DNA from: Paraliobacillus salinarum
GTDB lineage: Bacteria; Bacillota; Bacilli; Bacillales; Amphibacillaceae
DNA: 40,253 bases
Reading direction: 5' to 3'
NCBI RefSeq assembly: GCF_014083865.1
Contig: NZ_JACEFA010000018.1
Coordinates: 1 to 40,253, forward strand
The position numbers and the translations under genes were made by a program. Positions 29,689 through 39,028 of the stretch are shown piece after piece; positions within the stretch are counted from its first letter, which is position 1; the number at the start of each line of letters is the position of its first letter. The notes under the pieces are model-generated. The model was not told the DNA's origin. It saw only the letters and a list, made by a program, of their open reading frames with translations, and made no database searches.

Positions 29689-30561
29689 TTAATCAATATG
29701 ATAAGCTTGATATACTTCACGTTTTTGTAGCTTGCGATCTTTAGCTACTTTTTTTATTGCTTCTTTACTTGAAATGCCTTCCTGCTCGATATAATGCTCA
29801 ACATGTAAAGGGATAGATAGATCTTGCCACCAAAGCTCTCTCTCTTCTATTTCGTGTGTTGCTCCTTCTACAACAATACAAAACTCCCCTTTTATCGTAC
29901 CTGTTTCCACCCATTCACATACCTCTTCTAGCGTGCCACGTACATATTCCTCAAATCGCTTTGTTAGTTCTCTTCCAATAACTACAGAACGATTACCAAA
30001 ATCAGCTTTCATTTCTAGCAATGTTTCTTTTACCCGGTAAGGTGATTCATATAATAATATAGTATCTGTTAACTTGCTCAGTCGCTCGATCGCTTCTTTC
30101 CTATCTTTATTTTTTCTTGGGAGAAATCCATAAAAATAAAAGTGTTTCGTCGAAAGTCCAGATGCAACCAACGCACATAAGCCAGCGTTTGCACCCGGCA
30201 AAACAACGACAGGTATGGAAGCTTTAATAGCTGATTCAATGACCGGATTCCCAGGGTCCGAGACAGCTGGCATACCAGCATCACTAACTAATGCTACATC
30301 CTTCCCATCAAGCATTGCTTCAATCAACATTTGCTCACGTTGCTCATTACTATGTTCATGATAACTAACAAGCGATTGATTAATATCAAAATGGTTTAAA
30401 AGTTTTTTCGTATTTCTTGTATCTTCCGCTGCAATAAAATCTACCTCACGCAAAATATTTAGCGCACGAAAGGTGATATCTTCCAAATTCCCAATTGGGG
30501 TGGGTACAATATAGAGTGTGCCATATGGGTTATCTGGATCAAAGCTTTTCTGAACGTTCAT
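29689..30561 (-). CDS. rsmI: 16S rRNA 2'-O-ribose C1402 methyltransferase RsmI
   Basis: RsmI (YabC/YraL family) 2'-O-methylates C1402 in the decoding centre of 16S rRNA with SAM. The 290-residue protein has the tetrapyrrole-methylase-like fold: LYIVPTPIGNLEDITFRAL near residue 15, AAEDTRNTKKLLNH, ALVSDAGMPAVSDPG, VVLPGANAGLCAL. I chose the ATG at 30561 (aggaggt, about seven bases upstream); a longer frame from 30588 would add nine residues. It overlaps the yazA 3' end by 23 bases, so translation is likely coupled. Confidence 0.95.
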   Translation of the reverse strand: MNVQKSFDPDNPYGTLYIVPTPIGNLEDITFRALNILREVDFIAAEDTRNTKKLLNHFDINQSLVSYHEHSNEQREQMLIEAMLDGKDVALVSDAGMPAVSDPGNPVIESAIKASIPVVVLPGANAGLCALVASGLSTKHFYFYGFLPRKNKDRKEAIERLSKLTDTILLYESPYRVKETLLEMKADFGNRSVVIGRELTKRFEEYVRGTLEEVCEWVETGTIKGEFCIVVEGATHEIEERELWWQDLSIPLHVEHYIEQEGISSKEAIKKVAKDRKLQKREVYQAYHID

Positions 30562-30835
30562 GTTGCACCTCCTCTTTTTGAAACGCACGGATTCGTGTAA
30601 GCTTTTCTTCTCTGTTTAACCGCTTAATAGAATACTCTTCTTTCATTGCTTCTTCTTTCGTTTCAAAAGTCTGGTAATAGCGAAGGGAAAATGGACCTCT
30701 TCCTCTTGTATACTTGGCACCTTTACCAGACTCATGCATTGCCAGCCGACGAGCTAAATGATTCGTATATCCTGTATACAGTGTTCCATCTTTACACTCT
30801 AAAATGTACACTGTATGATCATATTTTTTCTCCAT
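30539..30835 (-). CDS. yazA: GIY-YIG nuclease-superfamily protein YazA
   Basis: This small GIY-YIG domain protein (98 residues) has [19 protein letters not shown], then [20 protein letters not shown] and an E-A-M-K-E-E segment near 70, matching the UvrC-N/YhbQ-type family. Such proteins are presumed nucleases, but YazA function is not established. The ATG at 30835 gives a length close to B. subtilis YazA (99). The likely Shine-Dalgarno aaaggag is about 16 bases upstream, so translation may depend on termination of trmN6, which overlaps it by 17 bases. It in turn overlaps rsmI. Confidence 0.9.
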   Translation of the reverse strand: MEKKYDHTVYILECKDGTLYTGYTNHLARRLAMHESGKGAKYTRGRGPFSLRYYQTFETKEEAMKEEYSIKRLNREEKLTRIRAFQKEEVQHERSEKL

Positions 30836-31568
30836 AAATAATTTTTGATAGCTCCTTTGTATACTCCCCATTTTGTTCAAACACATATAATGGCGGATGA
30901 ATATGTAAGTCTGGATTCCCATCACGAATTGCTTCTATTAATAAAATATTCGCTTCTTTTCCTTCTTTAGGATAAACAAACTGAATTCGCTTCGGCTCTA
31001 ATTTATATTGTTTAAATAAAGTTAGGATTTCTACTAAGCGATTCGGGCGATGTACCATTGCAACTTTTCCACCTGACTTCGCTAGCTTACTACACGCCTG
31101 TACCACATCTTCCAAACTGCAAAGTATCTCGTGTCTTGCTATTGTTAAGTAATCATTTTTATTTTGATGTGCTTTTTGCTCTGTTTGAAAATAAGGTGGG
31201 TTTACTGTGACTACATCAAATTTATCATTACCAAACCGTGCTGGCATATCTTTTAAGTCGCCATGTATCAATTGTATTTGCTCTTCCTTTTGATTCATTG
31301 CAACACTTCTTTGCGCCATGTCGTATAAACGCGCCTGTATCTCCACACCAGTTATTGCCGCTCTCGTTTTTTTACTAAATAGTAGCGGAACGACTCCATT
31401 CCCTGTACAAAGATCTAATATCTTTCCTCTTTTTAATGGGATACGAGCAAAATGAGCTAGAAGGACCGCATCAATGGAAAAAGAGAATACGGACGGACTT
31501 TGAATGATTTGCATCGATTGATCCGTCAATAAATAATCTAGACGCTCATCTTCTTTTAATTCAACCAT
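30819..31568 (-). CDS. trmN6: tRNA1(Val) A37 N6-methyltransferase TrmN6 (YabB)
   Basis: TrmN6-type enzymes put an N6-methyl on adenosine 37 of tRNA1(Val). The 249-residue protein is a class I SAM methyltransferase: [15 protein letters not shown] (50-64) binds SAM, GVEIQ at 74-78 is the acidic loop, and NPPYF at 123-127 is the N6-amino-methyltransferase signature. Motif IV with that exact NPPY, and the location after yabA, identify YabB; the tRNA substrate in Bacilli is from family knowledge. The ribosome site gaggag precedes the ATG at 31568. Confidence 0.92.
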   Translation of the reverse strand: MVELKEDERLDYLLTDQSMQIIQSPSVFSFSIDAVLLAHFARIPLKRGKILDLCTGNGVVPLLFSKKTRAAITGVEIQARLYDMAQRSVAMNQKEEQIQLIHGDLKDMPARFGNDKFDVVTVNPPYFQTEQKAHQNKNDYLTIARHEILCSLEDVVQACSKLAKSGGKVAMVHRPNRLVEILTLFKQYKLEPKRIQFVYPKEGKEANILLIEAIRDGNPDLHIHPPLYVFEQNGEYTKELSKIIYGEKI

Positions 31569-31601
31569 AATGCTTACTCCTCTTTCATTTCTTTTATTTG
31601 C

Positions 31602-31656
31602 GTTTAAAAGGACTGAAAATTAAAGGTGGTGGCACCTAAAATAATCAGTCCTAAAC
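31602..31656. repeat. Nested hairpin between yabA and trmN6
   Basis: The outer stem pairs ggactga with tcagtcc (31610-31616, 31645-31651), extended by gttta/taaac with three unpaired As. An inner stem pairs aggtg with cacct (31624-31628, 31633-31637). On the minus strand it is followed by TTTT, so it may partly terminate the yabA transcript, or it may be a dispersed intergenic repeat. Confidence 0.55.
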
Positions 31657-31662
31657 ATGTCA

Positions 31663-32010
31663 TTATTTCGTTTTGTTTAAAAACAATAAACAAAACAAGC
31701 AATCTTCATCTTGCCTCGGACTTCCAAAATGCACATTACAAATGTGAAATCCTTCTTCATACAACCTTGCCAAGTTATCATATCCTTCACCGATACCGAC
31801 ATCATCATGTTCCAGTCCATTATCAGATCCAGTATCAGCTGTTGTTTCATTATCTAGACGATTTCGCAAGTGATGATTTTCCATAGATAATCGATGATTT
31901 TCCTCTAGCAACTCACTTATGTGCGTTTTTAAATCACCAAGCTGTTGGTAGAGTTGGCCAATTTGTTCTTCCATATAAGATACTTGTTCGAATACCTCTT
32001 TTTTATTCAT
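31663..32010 (-). CDS. yabA: Replication initiation control protein YabA
   Basis: YabA binds DnaA and DnaN and restrains replication initiation, also affecting DnaD loading. The 115-residue protein has an N-terminal leucine-zipper coiled coil (about 1-60, tetramer-forming), an acidic hinge (about 55-78) and a C-terminal zinc-binding module, H89-x-C91-xx-H94 with C104-xx-C107. All four ligands are present. A ggaggtaaa ribosome site precedes the ATG at 32010. It starts 15 bases after ricT, in the holB-ricT-yabA run seen in B. subtilis. Confidence 0.95.
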   Translation of the reverse strand: MNKKEVFEQVSYMEEQIGQLYQQLGDLKTHISELLEENHRLSMENHHLRNRLDNETTADTGSDNGLEHDDVGIGEGYDNLARLYEEGFHICNVHFGSPRQDEDCLFCLLFLNKTK

Positions 32011-32025
32011 TTTACCTCCACCCCA

Positions 32026-32853
32026 TCATTCTGTGGCTTCCGTATGAATAACTCCCTCATCGATTAACTCATCTAACGTATACTCAATGACTCTTTCTTT
32101 ATCGGGAATTTCTATTTGAATCATACGCTCTAGAATATTCAAACCTACTACTTTACCTTTTCCGTAAGGTGTTTGAATCGATTCACCTAGGTCAGGCAAT
32201 TCCTTTTTCGCTGTTTCATAATTATCATTCTCATATTTTAAACAGCACATTAAACGCCCACATAAACCTGATATTTTTGCAGGGTTTAAAGATAAGTTCT
32301 GATCCTTTGCCATTTTTATTGATACTGGCTCAAAGTCACCTAGGAAAGTAGAACAGCACAACATTCTACCACAAGGACCAATTCCACCCAATAACTTCGC
32401 TTCATCTCTTACCCCAATTTGACGTAGTTCAATACGAGTCTTAAATATAGCGGCGAGATCTTTCACTAAGTTACGGAAATCAACTCGTCCGTCTGCTGTA
32501 AAATAAAATATAGCTTTGTTTCGGTCAAACGTATATTCTACGTCAACTAAATTCATATCCAAGCTATGTTCTATAATCTTTGACTGACAAACTTCATAAG
32601 CTTCAGTTGCATTCTCTTGGTTTTCAGCAACGATTCGCTTATCTTTCTGTGTTGCTAAACGAATGACTTTCTTTAAAGGAAGAACGACATCTTCCTCATC
32701 TACTTGCTTATTCGAAATAACTACTTTACCGAATTCAACCCCTCTTACAGTTTCGACAATGACATAATCATCTTTCGTAATAGTCATATCTCCGGGGTCA
32801 AAGTAATATATTTTACCCGCTTTTTTAAAGCGTATACCGATTACTTCTACCAT
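32026..32853 (-). CDS. ricT: RicT (YaaT), Y-complex subunit
   Basis: RicT forms the Y-complex with RicA and RicF, which directs RNase Y cleavage of operon mRNAs and influences Spo0A phosphorylation and biofilm formation. The 275-residue PSP1-domain protein is very well conserved: MVEVIGIRFKKAGKIYYFDP at the start, TFDRNKAIFYFTADGRVDFR, and Cys161, 166, 167, 198, 203 and 204 in CGRMLCC/CGRLMCC, which ligate iron-sulphur clusters. I chose the ATG at 32853 (gaggtg, nine bases upstream) to match B. subtilis length; the frame extends further upstream into holB but lacks a supported start. Confidence 0.96.
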   Translation of the reverse strand: MVEVIGIRFKKAGKIYYFDPGDMTITKDDYVIVETVRGVEFGKVVISNKQVDEEDVVLPLKKVIRLATQKDKRIVAENQENATEAYEVCQSKIIEHSLDMNLVDVEYTFDRNKAIFYFTADGRVDFRNLVKDLAAIFKTRIELRQIGVRDEAKLLGGIGPCGRMLCCSTFLGDFEPVSIKMAKDQNLSLNPAKISGLCGRLMCCLKYENDNYETAKKELPDLGESIQTPYGKGKVVGLNILERMIQIEIPDKERVIEYTLDELIDEGVIHTEATE

Positions 32854-32861
32854 TAATTTAT

Positions 32862-33848
32862 TCACCTCTGCATTCGCAGTGTTAGTTGCTCCATCAAAAG
32901 AGTAGGATGGACATTTTGATTGATACGTTTCTTCGCTTCCATCATAGCATAAAGTATTTGTGTTGTATCCTCTCTCGACCAATAAAGTGCACTTTCTTCT
33001 ATTTTGTCTAAATAAGCATGAAAAATAATGTACTCCTCTTTACCGATTAACTGATACATCACATCTTTATACCATAGAATCAGCAAATCCAGACCAAGCT
33101 GTAACTGTGATCTTTCGGAAAAATGTGGCATCCATTGCTTTTGGATAAATAATAGCACTTCATCTTTTTTATGTTGAAGCATTTCAATTAATTGTACCAC
33201 TAAATTTCGCGCTTGCGCAAACCACTCATCTTGATCAAACATTTTTGCATCTTCCACATTATTCGTTATTGCAGAGAATAATCTTGCATTTGACGCTGTA
33301 ATACCTGATTCTTGTAATACCGTTTGCATTTTATTTTCATTTAAAGGTTGCAAGGCTATGATTTGGCATCTTGATCGAATCGTCTGAATGATTCCGTTCA
33401 CATTATCTGTTAATAAAATTGCCGTAGTTTGCTGGCTAGGTTCTTCTAGAAATTTCAACAGCTTATTCGCCGCATTAACCGTCATCTTATCTGCATCTTG
33501 AATGATATATACTTTTCTGTTTGATTCTAAACCAGTATAGGAAAATTCTTTTTGCAAATGTAAAATTTGATCTTTTTTAATTGAAGCACCCTCAGGGACA
33601 ATTTTATGAACATCTGGGTGGTTTCCTGATGTAATACGAATACAATTTCTACAAGTATGACAAGGTTCACCATCTATTCGATTTAAACAAAATATGCTTT
33701 TTGTTAACATTGTCGCAATCTGATTTTTCCCTGTACCTTTTTGTCCATGAAACAAATAAGCATGAGAAATTCGATTGCGTTCAATCATATTGACGATCAT
33801 TTTTGTTGCAACTGGTTGAATCGTCGCTAACTCTTTCCAATTATTCAT
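32862..33848 (-). CDS. holB: DNA polymerase III delta prime subunit HolB
   Basis: Delta prime is a clamp-loader subunit that helps place the DnaN clamp on primed DNA. The 328-residue AAA+ protein has Walker A-like GQKGTGKN (35-42), a zinc module with Cys54, Cys63, Cys66 and Cys69 (CLNRIDGEPCHTCRNC), the KVYIIQDADKM block, and the sensor SRCQIIAL. The C-terminal collar domain is less conserved. The start is ATG at 33848 behind aaggacg. Unlike B. subtilis, where yaaR almost abuts holB, about 420 bases containing a terminator and a palindromic repeat lie upstream here. Confidence 0.95.
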   Translation of the reverse strand: MNNWKELATIQPVATKMIVNMIERNRISHAYLFHGQKGTGKNQIATMLTKSIFCLNRIDGEPCHTCRNCIRITSGNHPDVHKIVPEGASIKKDQILHLQKEFSYTGLESNRKVYIIQDADKMTVNAANKLLKFLEEPSQQTTAILLTDNVNGIIQTIRSRCQIIALQPLNENKMQTVLQESGITASNARLFSAITNNVEDAKMFDQDEWFAQARNLVVQLIEMLQHKKDEVLLFIQKQWMPHFSERSQLQLGLDLLILWYKDVMYQLIGKEEYIIFHAYLDKIEESALYWSREDTTQILYAMMEAKKRINQNVHPTLLMEQLTLRMQR

Positions 33849-33962
33849 ATCAATACGTCCTTTTAGCTTTAACTCTATTTATTTTTACTATCCGTCAAAA
33901 GCGGCAATGCCATGTTCACTTTAACTCTTTTTACTAAAGTCTTATCAAATAATTTTCTCACA

Positions 33963-34090
33963 TGAACCGCAGGGGAAATACACTCGCTTTCCGCGGGCAC
34001 GACCTCAGCTAACTTGGTAAAGAAATTCACTTTACCAAGTGGATCTTCGGACGCGTGCTGTTCCCGCAGGAGTCTCGTGTATTTCAACTG
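33963..34090. repeat. Nested palindromic Bacillaceae intergenic repeat
   Basis: Three tiers of inverted repeat are seen: gaaatacac/gtgtatttc (33975-33983, 34077-34085), ccgcgggcacg with cgtgctgttcccgc (33991-34001, about 34054-34067), and a perfect central stem acttggtaaag/ctttaccaagt (34012-34022, 34030-34040). GC content is well above the surroundings. Sequences with ctcgctttccgcgggc and gcaggagtc halves recur in intergenic regions of many Bacillaceae, from memory; no transposase is associated. Confidence 0.75.
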
Positions 34091-34185
34091 CTAAGTCTAT
34101 TTTATACTAAATTAACGTATCCTTTTGAATACTTGATAGGAATAGAGTATCTCAATATTTAGTATAAATCCTTTATTTTTACTAA

Positions 34186-34220
34186 GAAAAAAGAGTGAAA
34201 TATAAAGGTATTTCAACTCT
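34186..34220 (-). terminator. Terminator downstream of yaaR
   Basis: Minus-strand stem agagttgaaata/tatttcactct (34209-34220 with 34192-34202, one bulge) is followed by TTTTTTC. It lies about 50 bases past the yaaR stop and separates yaaR from holB. Confidence 0.8.
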
Positions 34221-34270
34221 TGTGTTTATCGTATTTATTCTACCATTTTATGCAATCGGGTAATAGTCTG

Positions 34271-34711
34271 TTAAGAATATAAATTTATTAAAAGTCCCTT
34301 TATTTCACCAATTACATCTAATATATCGATAGAACGTCTTTCTTGTTCTAATACTACCTCTGTTAATTGCACAAGTTTTTCATCAATTTCTTTTACAAGG
34401 GTTAATTTTCGATTATTTCCCTGGAAATTAAAACTATGTGAATGATTTAAATCCATACCATATTGAACCGCTTCTTTAACAAAATCTTTCACGAGTCGTT
34501 TATATTTAGCTAAGTCTTTAAAAGAACGGAAACGTGCTAGCCGTTCGCCTTGTAGTGTAATGTTTTTAACTAGTTCTGTTAACTGTTCATGTTGTAACTT
34601 TTGCGTTTGCGAAGCAACCATTACATCAAACTTTTTACTGCTCTTCTGATTATTAACTACCTGTGTTTTGGTTGCTTCTAGCTGTGCTCGCATTTCTTGA
34701 TTAATCTTCAT
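34271..34711 (-). CDS. yaaR: YaaR-family conserved protein (DUF327)
   Basis: This 146-residue, mostly helical, charged protein corresponds to B. subtilis YaaR (DUF327). Recognisable parts are KRLVKDFVKEAVQYGMDLNH in the middle and the C-terminal EVVLEQERRSIDILDVIGEI followed by KGLLINLY. Its function is not established. A ggggat sequence lies before the ATG at 34711. It is co-directional with tmk and darA upstream and ends at a terminator, so here it is probably the last gene of the tmk-darA-yaaR transcript rather than part of a unit with holB. Confidence 0.88.
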   Translation of the reverse strand: MKINQEMRAQLEATKTQVVNNQKSSKKFDVMVASQTQKLQHEQLTELVKNITLQGERLARFRSFKDLAKYKRLVKDFVKEAVQYGMDLNHSHSFNFQGNNRKLTLVKEIDEKLVQLTEVVLEQERRSIDILDVIGEIKGLLINLYS

Positions 34712-34752
34712 TTCATGTATCCCCTTTATGGACTAGACGTCAAACTAGTAGT

Positions 34753-35747
<995 letters not shown>

Positions 35748-35823
35748 ACGCATTCTCCTTCTAAAACTTCCTTATTATCCGCTTTCCTTTATACTTGACC
35801 ACTTAGTAAAAAAGACAGATTGA

Positions 35824-37251
35824 TCATTTAAAGACGTAAACACCCTCTTGGATATTCTTCGATTGGAAATTAATGTTATTATTAATTAAATATTGAATAG
35901 ATTTTATGTGTGCTTTTTCTATTCGTTCACCTTTTACTAAAATAGGTATACCTGGCGGATAAGGAACAACGTGTTCGGCTGCAACCTTTCCGATTGCTTG
36001 ATCCCACTTTAGAAAAACCTCATCTAATGCTTTCATTTCTTGGTAAGTGATAGCTAAATAACCTACTTTGTTTGGAAAAAAATTAACCTTTTGTTCTATT
36101 GTAGCATGTTTTTCGGAAATTTTTAATTGGTCTTCAACTTTCCGCTTAGCATTTTCAAGCTTATTCCATTGTTTAAATGGCTCGAGACCATGAATAAATA
36201 AAATTTGATCATCCGTGATTAATTCTGAGAATATAAATGCAGATTCAAACAATTGAGCTACTTTTTTTGCACTTATTCCCGCCTTCATCTGTAAAGTTAT
36301 TTTTAATGGATCATCTATCGTCGGTTCAACTGGAATCATATCCCACAAATCACTTTCCATAGTTTTTCTCATCTGCTTGACACTTGTTAATAACAGTTCC
36401 ATGTCACTATCTGTTCTTGTCGCTAAATAACTACGTGCGATATCCAAGCTCGCTAATAATGGATAGGATGGACTGCTTGATTGAAGCATACTTAAGTAAG
36501 TTGCTACGATCTCTTTATCTATTAATGAAGAATTAACATGCAAAAAAGCTGTCATGGTCATTGCAGGTGCCATTTTATGAGCAGATTGAACAACCGCATC
36601 AGCGCCCAGCTCTAGTGCGCTTTTAGGAAAGAAAGGGTGTGTTATGGAAAAATGTACACCATGTGCTTCATCAATTAAAACAGCTATTTGATGTTCATGT
36701 GCTACATTTATTATTTCACGTAAATCATACGTACGACCAAAATAATCTGGGTAGGTTAGTATAATCGCTTTAGCATCCGCATGTTGTCTAATAACTTGTT
36801 TAATTTGACTATGAATGGGAATAGTATAACGGTTAACATGTGGATCATACGCCGGTGCGAGCATGACAGGAGTAGCCCCACTTAATTCAACACCATTCCA
36901 AATTGATTTATGACAATTTCGTTGAATAATAACTTTATCATCCATGCCACAACTTGCAAGAATCATTGCTAGATTACCCACCGTACTTCCATTAATCAGA
37001 AAAAAGGTCTGTTCTGATTGAAACCACTCACTTGCCAACTGTTGCGCTTCAGCAATAACATCCGTTGGTGCATGTAAATCATCTAATCCAGTCAGCTCTG
37101 TCAGATCAATCGATAACATTTCATTAAATAATTTCTCTGCCTGCTTAGGAATAACCGTACCATTTTTATGTCCTGGGACATGAAATGATATTGGATCGTG
37201 CTTTTTGAATTGAATTAATCGATCGTATAAAGGTGTTTTCTTTTGATCCAT
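35824..37251 (-). CDS. yaaO: PLP-dependent Orn/Lys/Arg decarboxylase-family protein YaaO
   Basis: This 475-residue enzyme is a fold-type I PLP protein of the prokaryotic ornithine/lysine/arginine decarboxylase family. N-terminal FHVPGHKNG, then NGSTVGNLAMI, LIDEAHGVHF (PLP-binding Asp) and VQSAHKMAPAMT with the Schiff-base lysine at K226; a C-terminal YPPGIPILVKGE motif is also present. It lacks the N-terminal wing domain of E. coli decarboxylases, matching the shorter Bacillus type. The B. subtilis paralogue SpeA makes agmatine from arginine for polyamine synthesis, but YaaO's substrate is not settled. It sits between csfB and tmk as in B. subtilis, minus xpaC-yaaN. Confidence 0.9.
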   Translation of the reverse strand: MDQKKTPLYDRLIQFKKHDPISFHVPGHKNGTVIPKQAEKLFNEMLSIDLTELTGLDDLHAPTDVIAEAQQLASEWFQSEQTFFLINGSTVGNLAMILASCGMDDKVIIQRNCHKSIWNGVELSGATPVMLAPAYDPHVNRYTIPIHSQIKQVIRQHADAKAIILTYPDYFGRTYDLREIINVAHEHQIAVLIDEAHGVHFSITHPFFPKSALELGADAVVQSAHKMAPAMTMTAFLHVNSSLIDKEIVATYLSMLQSSSPSYPLLASLDIARSYLATRTDSDMELLLTSVKQMRKTMESDLWDMIPVEPTIDDPLKITLQMKAGISAKKVAQLFESAFIFSELITDDQILFIHGLEPFKQWNKLENAKRKVEDQLKISEKHATIEQKVNFFPNKVGYLAITYQEMKALDEVFLKWDQAIGKVAAEHVVPYPPGIPILVKGERIEKAHIKSIQYLINNNINFQSKNIQEGVYVFK

Positions 37252-37342
37252 ATCTTTTCATCCTTTTCTAGTCATCTCTTTATATATTATAACCGGGATT
37301 TCCATATTAATATATTTTAATGAAAAGATTAAAGTAATGATA

Positions 37343-37377
37343 CAAAATAAAAACCCGTATTTCATTTAAAATACGAG
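37343..37377 (-). terminator. Terminator of csfB
   Basis: Minus-strand stem cgtattt/aaatacg (37369-37375 with 37356-37362) is followed by GGGTTTTTATTTTG. It lies about ten bases past the csfB stop. Confidence 0.75.
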
Positions 37378-37386
37378 TAAGTCTCA

Positions 37387-37578
37387 TTACGAATATTGCT
37401 TCTTCTTGTTCATTTGTTTTAATTTATCTACAAAGTAACTGTATTGTTCATCCTCCGGTTGCGTCTCTATCATCTTCCTTTCACAAGACTGACAAATAAA
37501 AAAATGATAGATATGAATGCCATCTTCCTTATTCCCCTGACAAATACCACATGTTTCGAATTTCAATTGTTCTTCCAC
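37387..37578 (-). CDS. csfB: Anti-sigma-G factor CsfB (Gin)
   Basis: CsfB/Gin is a small zinc protein that holds sigma-G (and sigma-E in the forespore) inactive until the right stage of sporulation. The 63-residue protein has two CxxC pairs, CGIC (about 10-13) and CQSC (about 29-32), with IHIYHFFICQSCERKMIET and YSYFVDKLK as in B. subtilis. I chose the GTG at 37578, which has ggaggtgg directly upstream and gives the family length (64 in B. subtilis); two upstream in-frame starts at 37602 and 37632 lack a good ribosome site. It is placed by the rRNA operon as usual. Confidence 0.9.
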   Translation of the reverse strand: MEEQLKFETCGICQGNKEDGIHIYHFFICQSCERKMIETQPEDEQYSYFVDKLKQMNKKKQYS

Positions 37579-37701
37579 CGTCTCCACCTCCGTTTTACTC
37601 ATAGTCTGTCCAGTAAACAAAATTCTATTCACTAATAAACTAATAATCTTTTAATTTTTGTGACAGATTATAAGACATAACGGAAGATGAAATTTGATAT
37701 G

Positions 37702-37737
37702 CAAAAAAGCTGCCTTTCCTTTTATAGAAATGGCAGC
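37702..37737 (-). terminator. Terminator after the P-loop ATPase gene
   Basis: Stem gctgccttt/aaatggcagc (37709-37717 with 37728-37737) is followed by TTTTTTGC on the minus strand, about 20 bases past the stop. Confidence 0.85.
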
Positions 37738-37757
37738 GTATGATAAATGAGCTAAAC

Positions 37758-38855
37758 TTAAACTTCTTCACGGTTCTCTATCGACCTATTTATATCTTCA
37801 TAAATCGCATCAACTACTGAAAAATCCGTGGCCTCTACATATATTTTCTTTAACTGATCATGTATACCTTTTGCTTCATGTAAAAAAGTAATTCCTTCCT
37901 TCATCTGTTGCTTATACCGTTGATTAAAGTCATTAATTTCAGCTTCATTTGCTTCATCTGTTCCAGGAGTAATCGTTTTTTCATATAAATCAACAATTTC
38001 ATCGCCGTGCCTAGTAGGAAAATACTCATGTGGATCCGTGCTATCAAATACACAAACACGTAGCTCACGTATCACAACCATATCAATACTTTTAGGATCA
38101 AAACCACAATGATAAACCTCTACATCAAAGTTTCGTTCTATTGCTACCGCGGCAATTTTTTTCAAAAGTGTAGACTTTCCGGTTCCAGCTCTTCCTTTAA
38201 TAAAAAATCTTTTATTAAGCTCTTCTGTTATATTTTCAATGTAATCTACGACACCATTAGGGGTAGATGCACCAAAGAAGCGGTGTTTTTCTGTTGCATC
38301 TTTAGAAGTACCCTTCTTGCTAATAAAAATCTTATCAATTAATTCTCTTGTTACTTGATCGGCTTGTTTAAAATTCATGTTACGAATATAAATGGATTCT
38401 AAATCGTCATGAATAAGCAATCCTTTTTCAAATGACAGGTAAGCATGTTCTAATACTTCATTTTTTTGTTTTTGATAACTTAAGATAGCTTGACGTTGTG
38501 TACTTAATAATGAAGTATCCCATGCAACACCTAAATTGACGTATTGCTCTATGGCACCAGGTGCTTTTGATTTAACACCTTGTGGAAATGTCGCATCAAT
38601 TATCCCACACTTTAAGTCAGGAATAACCAAACCAGCTAGTTTATCATTATCAAATGGGCAAAAAATTTGTTCAATATCATACCCTTTTTCAATCCAAGTA
38701 CTTGCAAGTCTTTTAATTAAGCTAGACTTCCCGTTTCCTGGTCCACCAATTAATGTATAGACTATCTCTAGACCGTATAAATTTGATTCCAACAAATTAT
38801 AAAATCCTTTTGCTGTATTACCTCCTGCAAAATAATTCACTGTTTTTCCAGACAT
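37758..38855 (-). CDS. Tandem-duplicated P-loop ATPase (PRK06851-like), function unknown
   Basis: This 365-residue cytoplasmic protein consists of two similar P-loop halves. Half one has Walker A GGPGNGKSS (37-45), IFCPFDND (64-71), VIPDLKCGIIDAT (77-89) and HDDLESIYIRNMNF (149-162); half two repeats these as GRAGTGKST (221-229), YHCGFDPK (248-255), VIRELRVCVFDST (261-273) and HDQLKKIYVEATDF (332-345), offset by about 184 residues. I recall such proteins under the uncharacterised family PRK06851; the substrate is unknown. The conserved C-x-F-D after each P-loop may be structural or metal-binding. It has a good ribosome site (aaaggaggag) and is monocistronic between csfB and a lipoprotein gene, where B. 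subtilis carries other genes. Confidence 0.85.
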   Translation of the reverse strand: MSGKTVNYFAGGNTAKGFYNLLESNLYGLEIVYTLIGGPGNGKSSLIKRLASTWIEKGYDIEQIFCPFDNDKLAGLVIPDLKCGIIDATFPQGVKSKAPGAIEQYVNLGVAWDTSLLSTQRQAILSYQKQKNEVLEHAYLSFEKGLLIHDDLESIYIRNMNFKQADQVTRELIDKIFISKKGTSKDATEKHRFFGASTPNGVVDYIENITEELNKRFFIKGRAGTGKSTLLKKIAAVAIERNFDVEVYHCGFDPKSIDMVVIRELRVCVFDSTDPHEYFPTRHGDEIVDLYEKTITPGTDEANEAEINDFNQRYKQQMKEGITFLHEAKGIHDQLKKIYVEATDFSVVDAIYEDINRSIENREEV

Positions 38856-39028
38856 GCATACTCCTCCTTTAAAGTTTGGAAGGTCATCTAACCTAATTTA
38901 TGTAGAAAAGGGGATTATAATTACATTAAATTAGATTTATTCTTTCATGACACAACTTTAATGGGTTTTGTTACAATTATTGTAGGAATTAAACATCAAT
39001 TGAACTTATTATTTTTGGAAAGGATGAT

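Larger units (their letters stand above)
33849..34270. other. Interrupted yaaR-holB junction
   Basis: These 422 bases hold the nested palindromic repeat at 33963-34090 and the yaaR terminator at 34186-34220. A 70-codon reading frame across the repeat (33875-34087, minus) looks like a translation of the palindrome and I do not call it a gene. HolB presumably has its own promoter here. Confidence 0.6.

Noticed and set aside
33875-34087. A 70-codon minus-strand reading frame as a gene
   Set aside because: It runs across the palindromic repeat, no ribosome site is evident, and its sequence is simply a translation of the inverted repeat.
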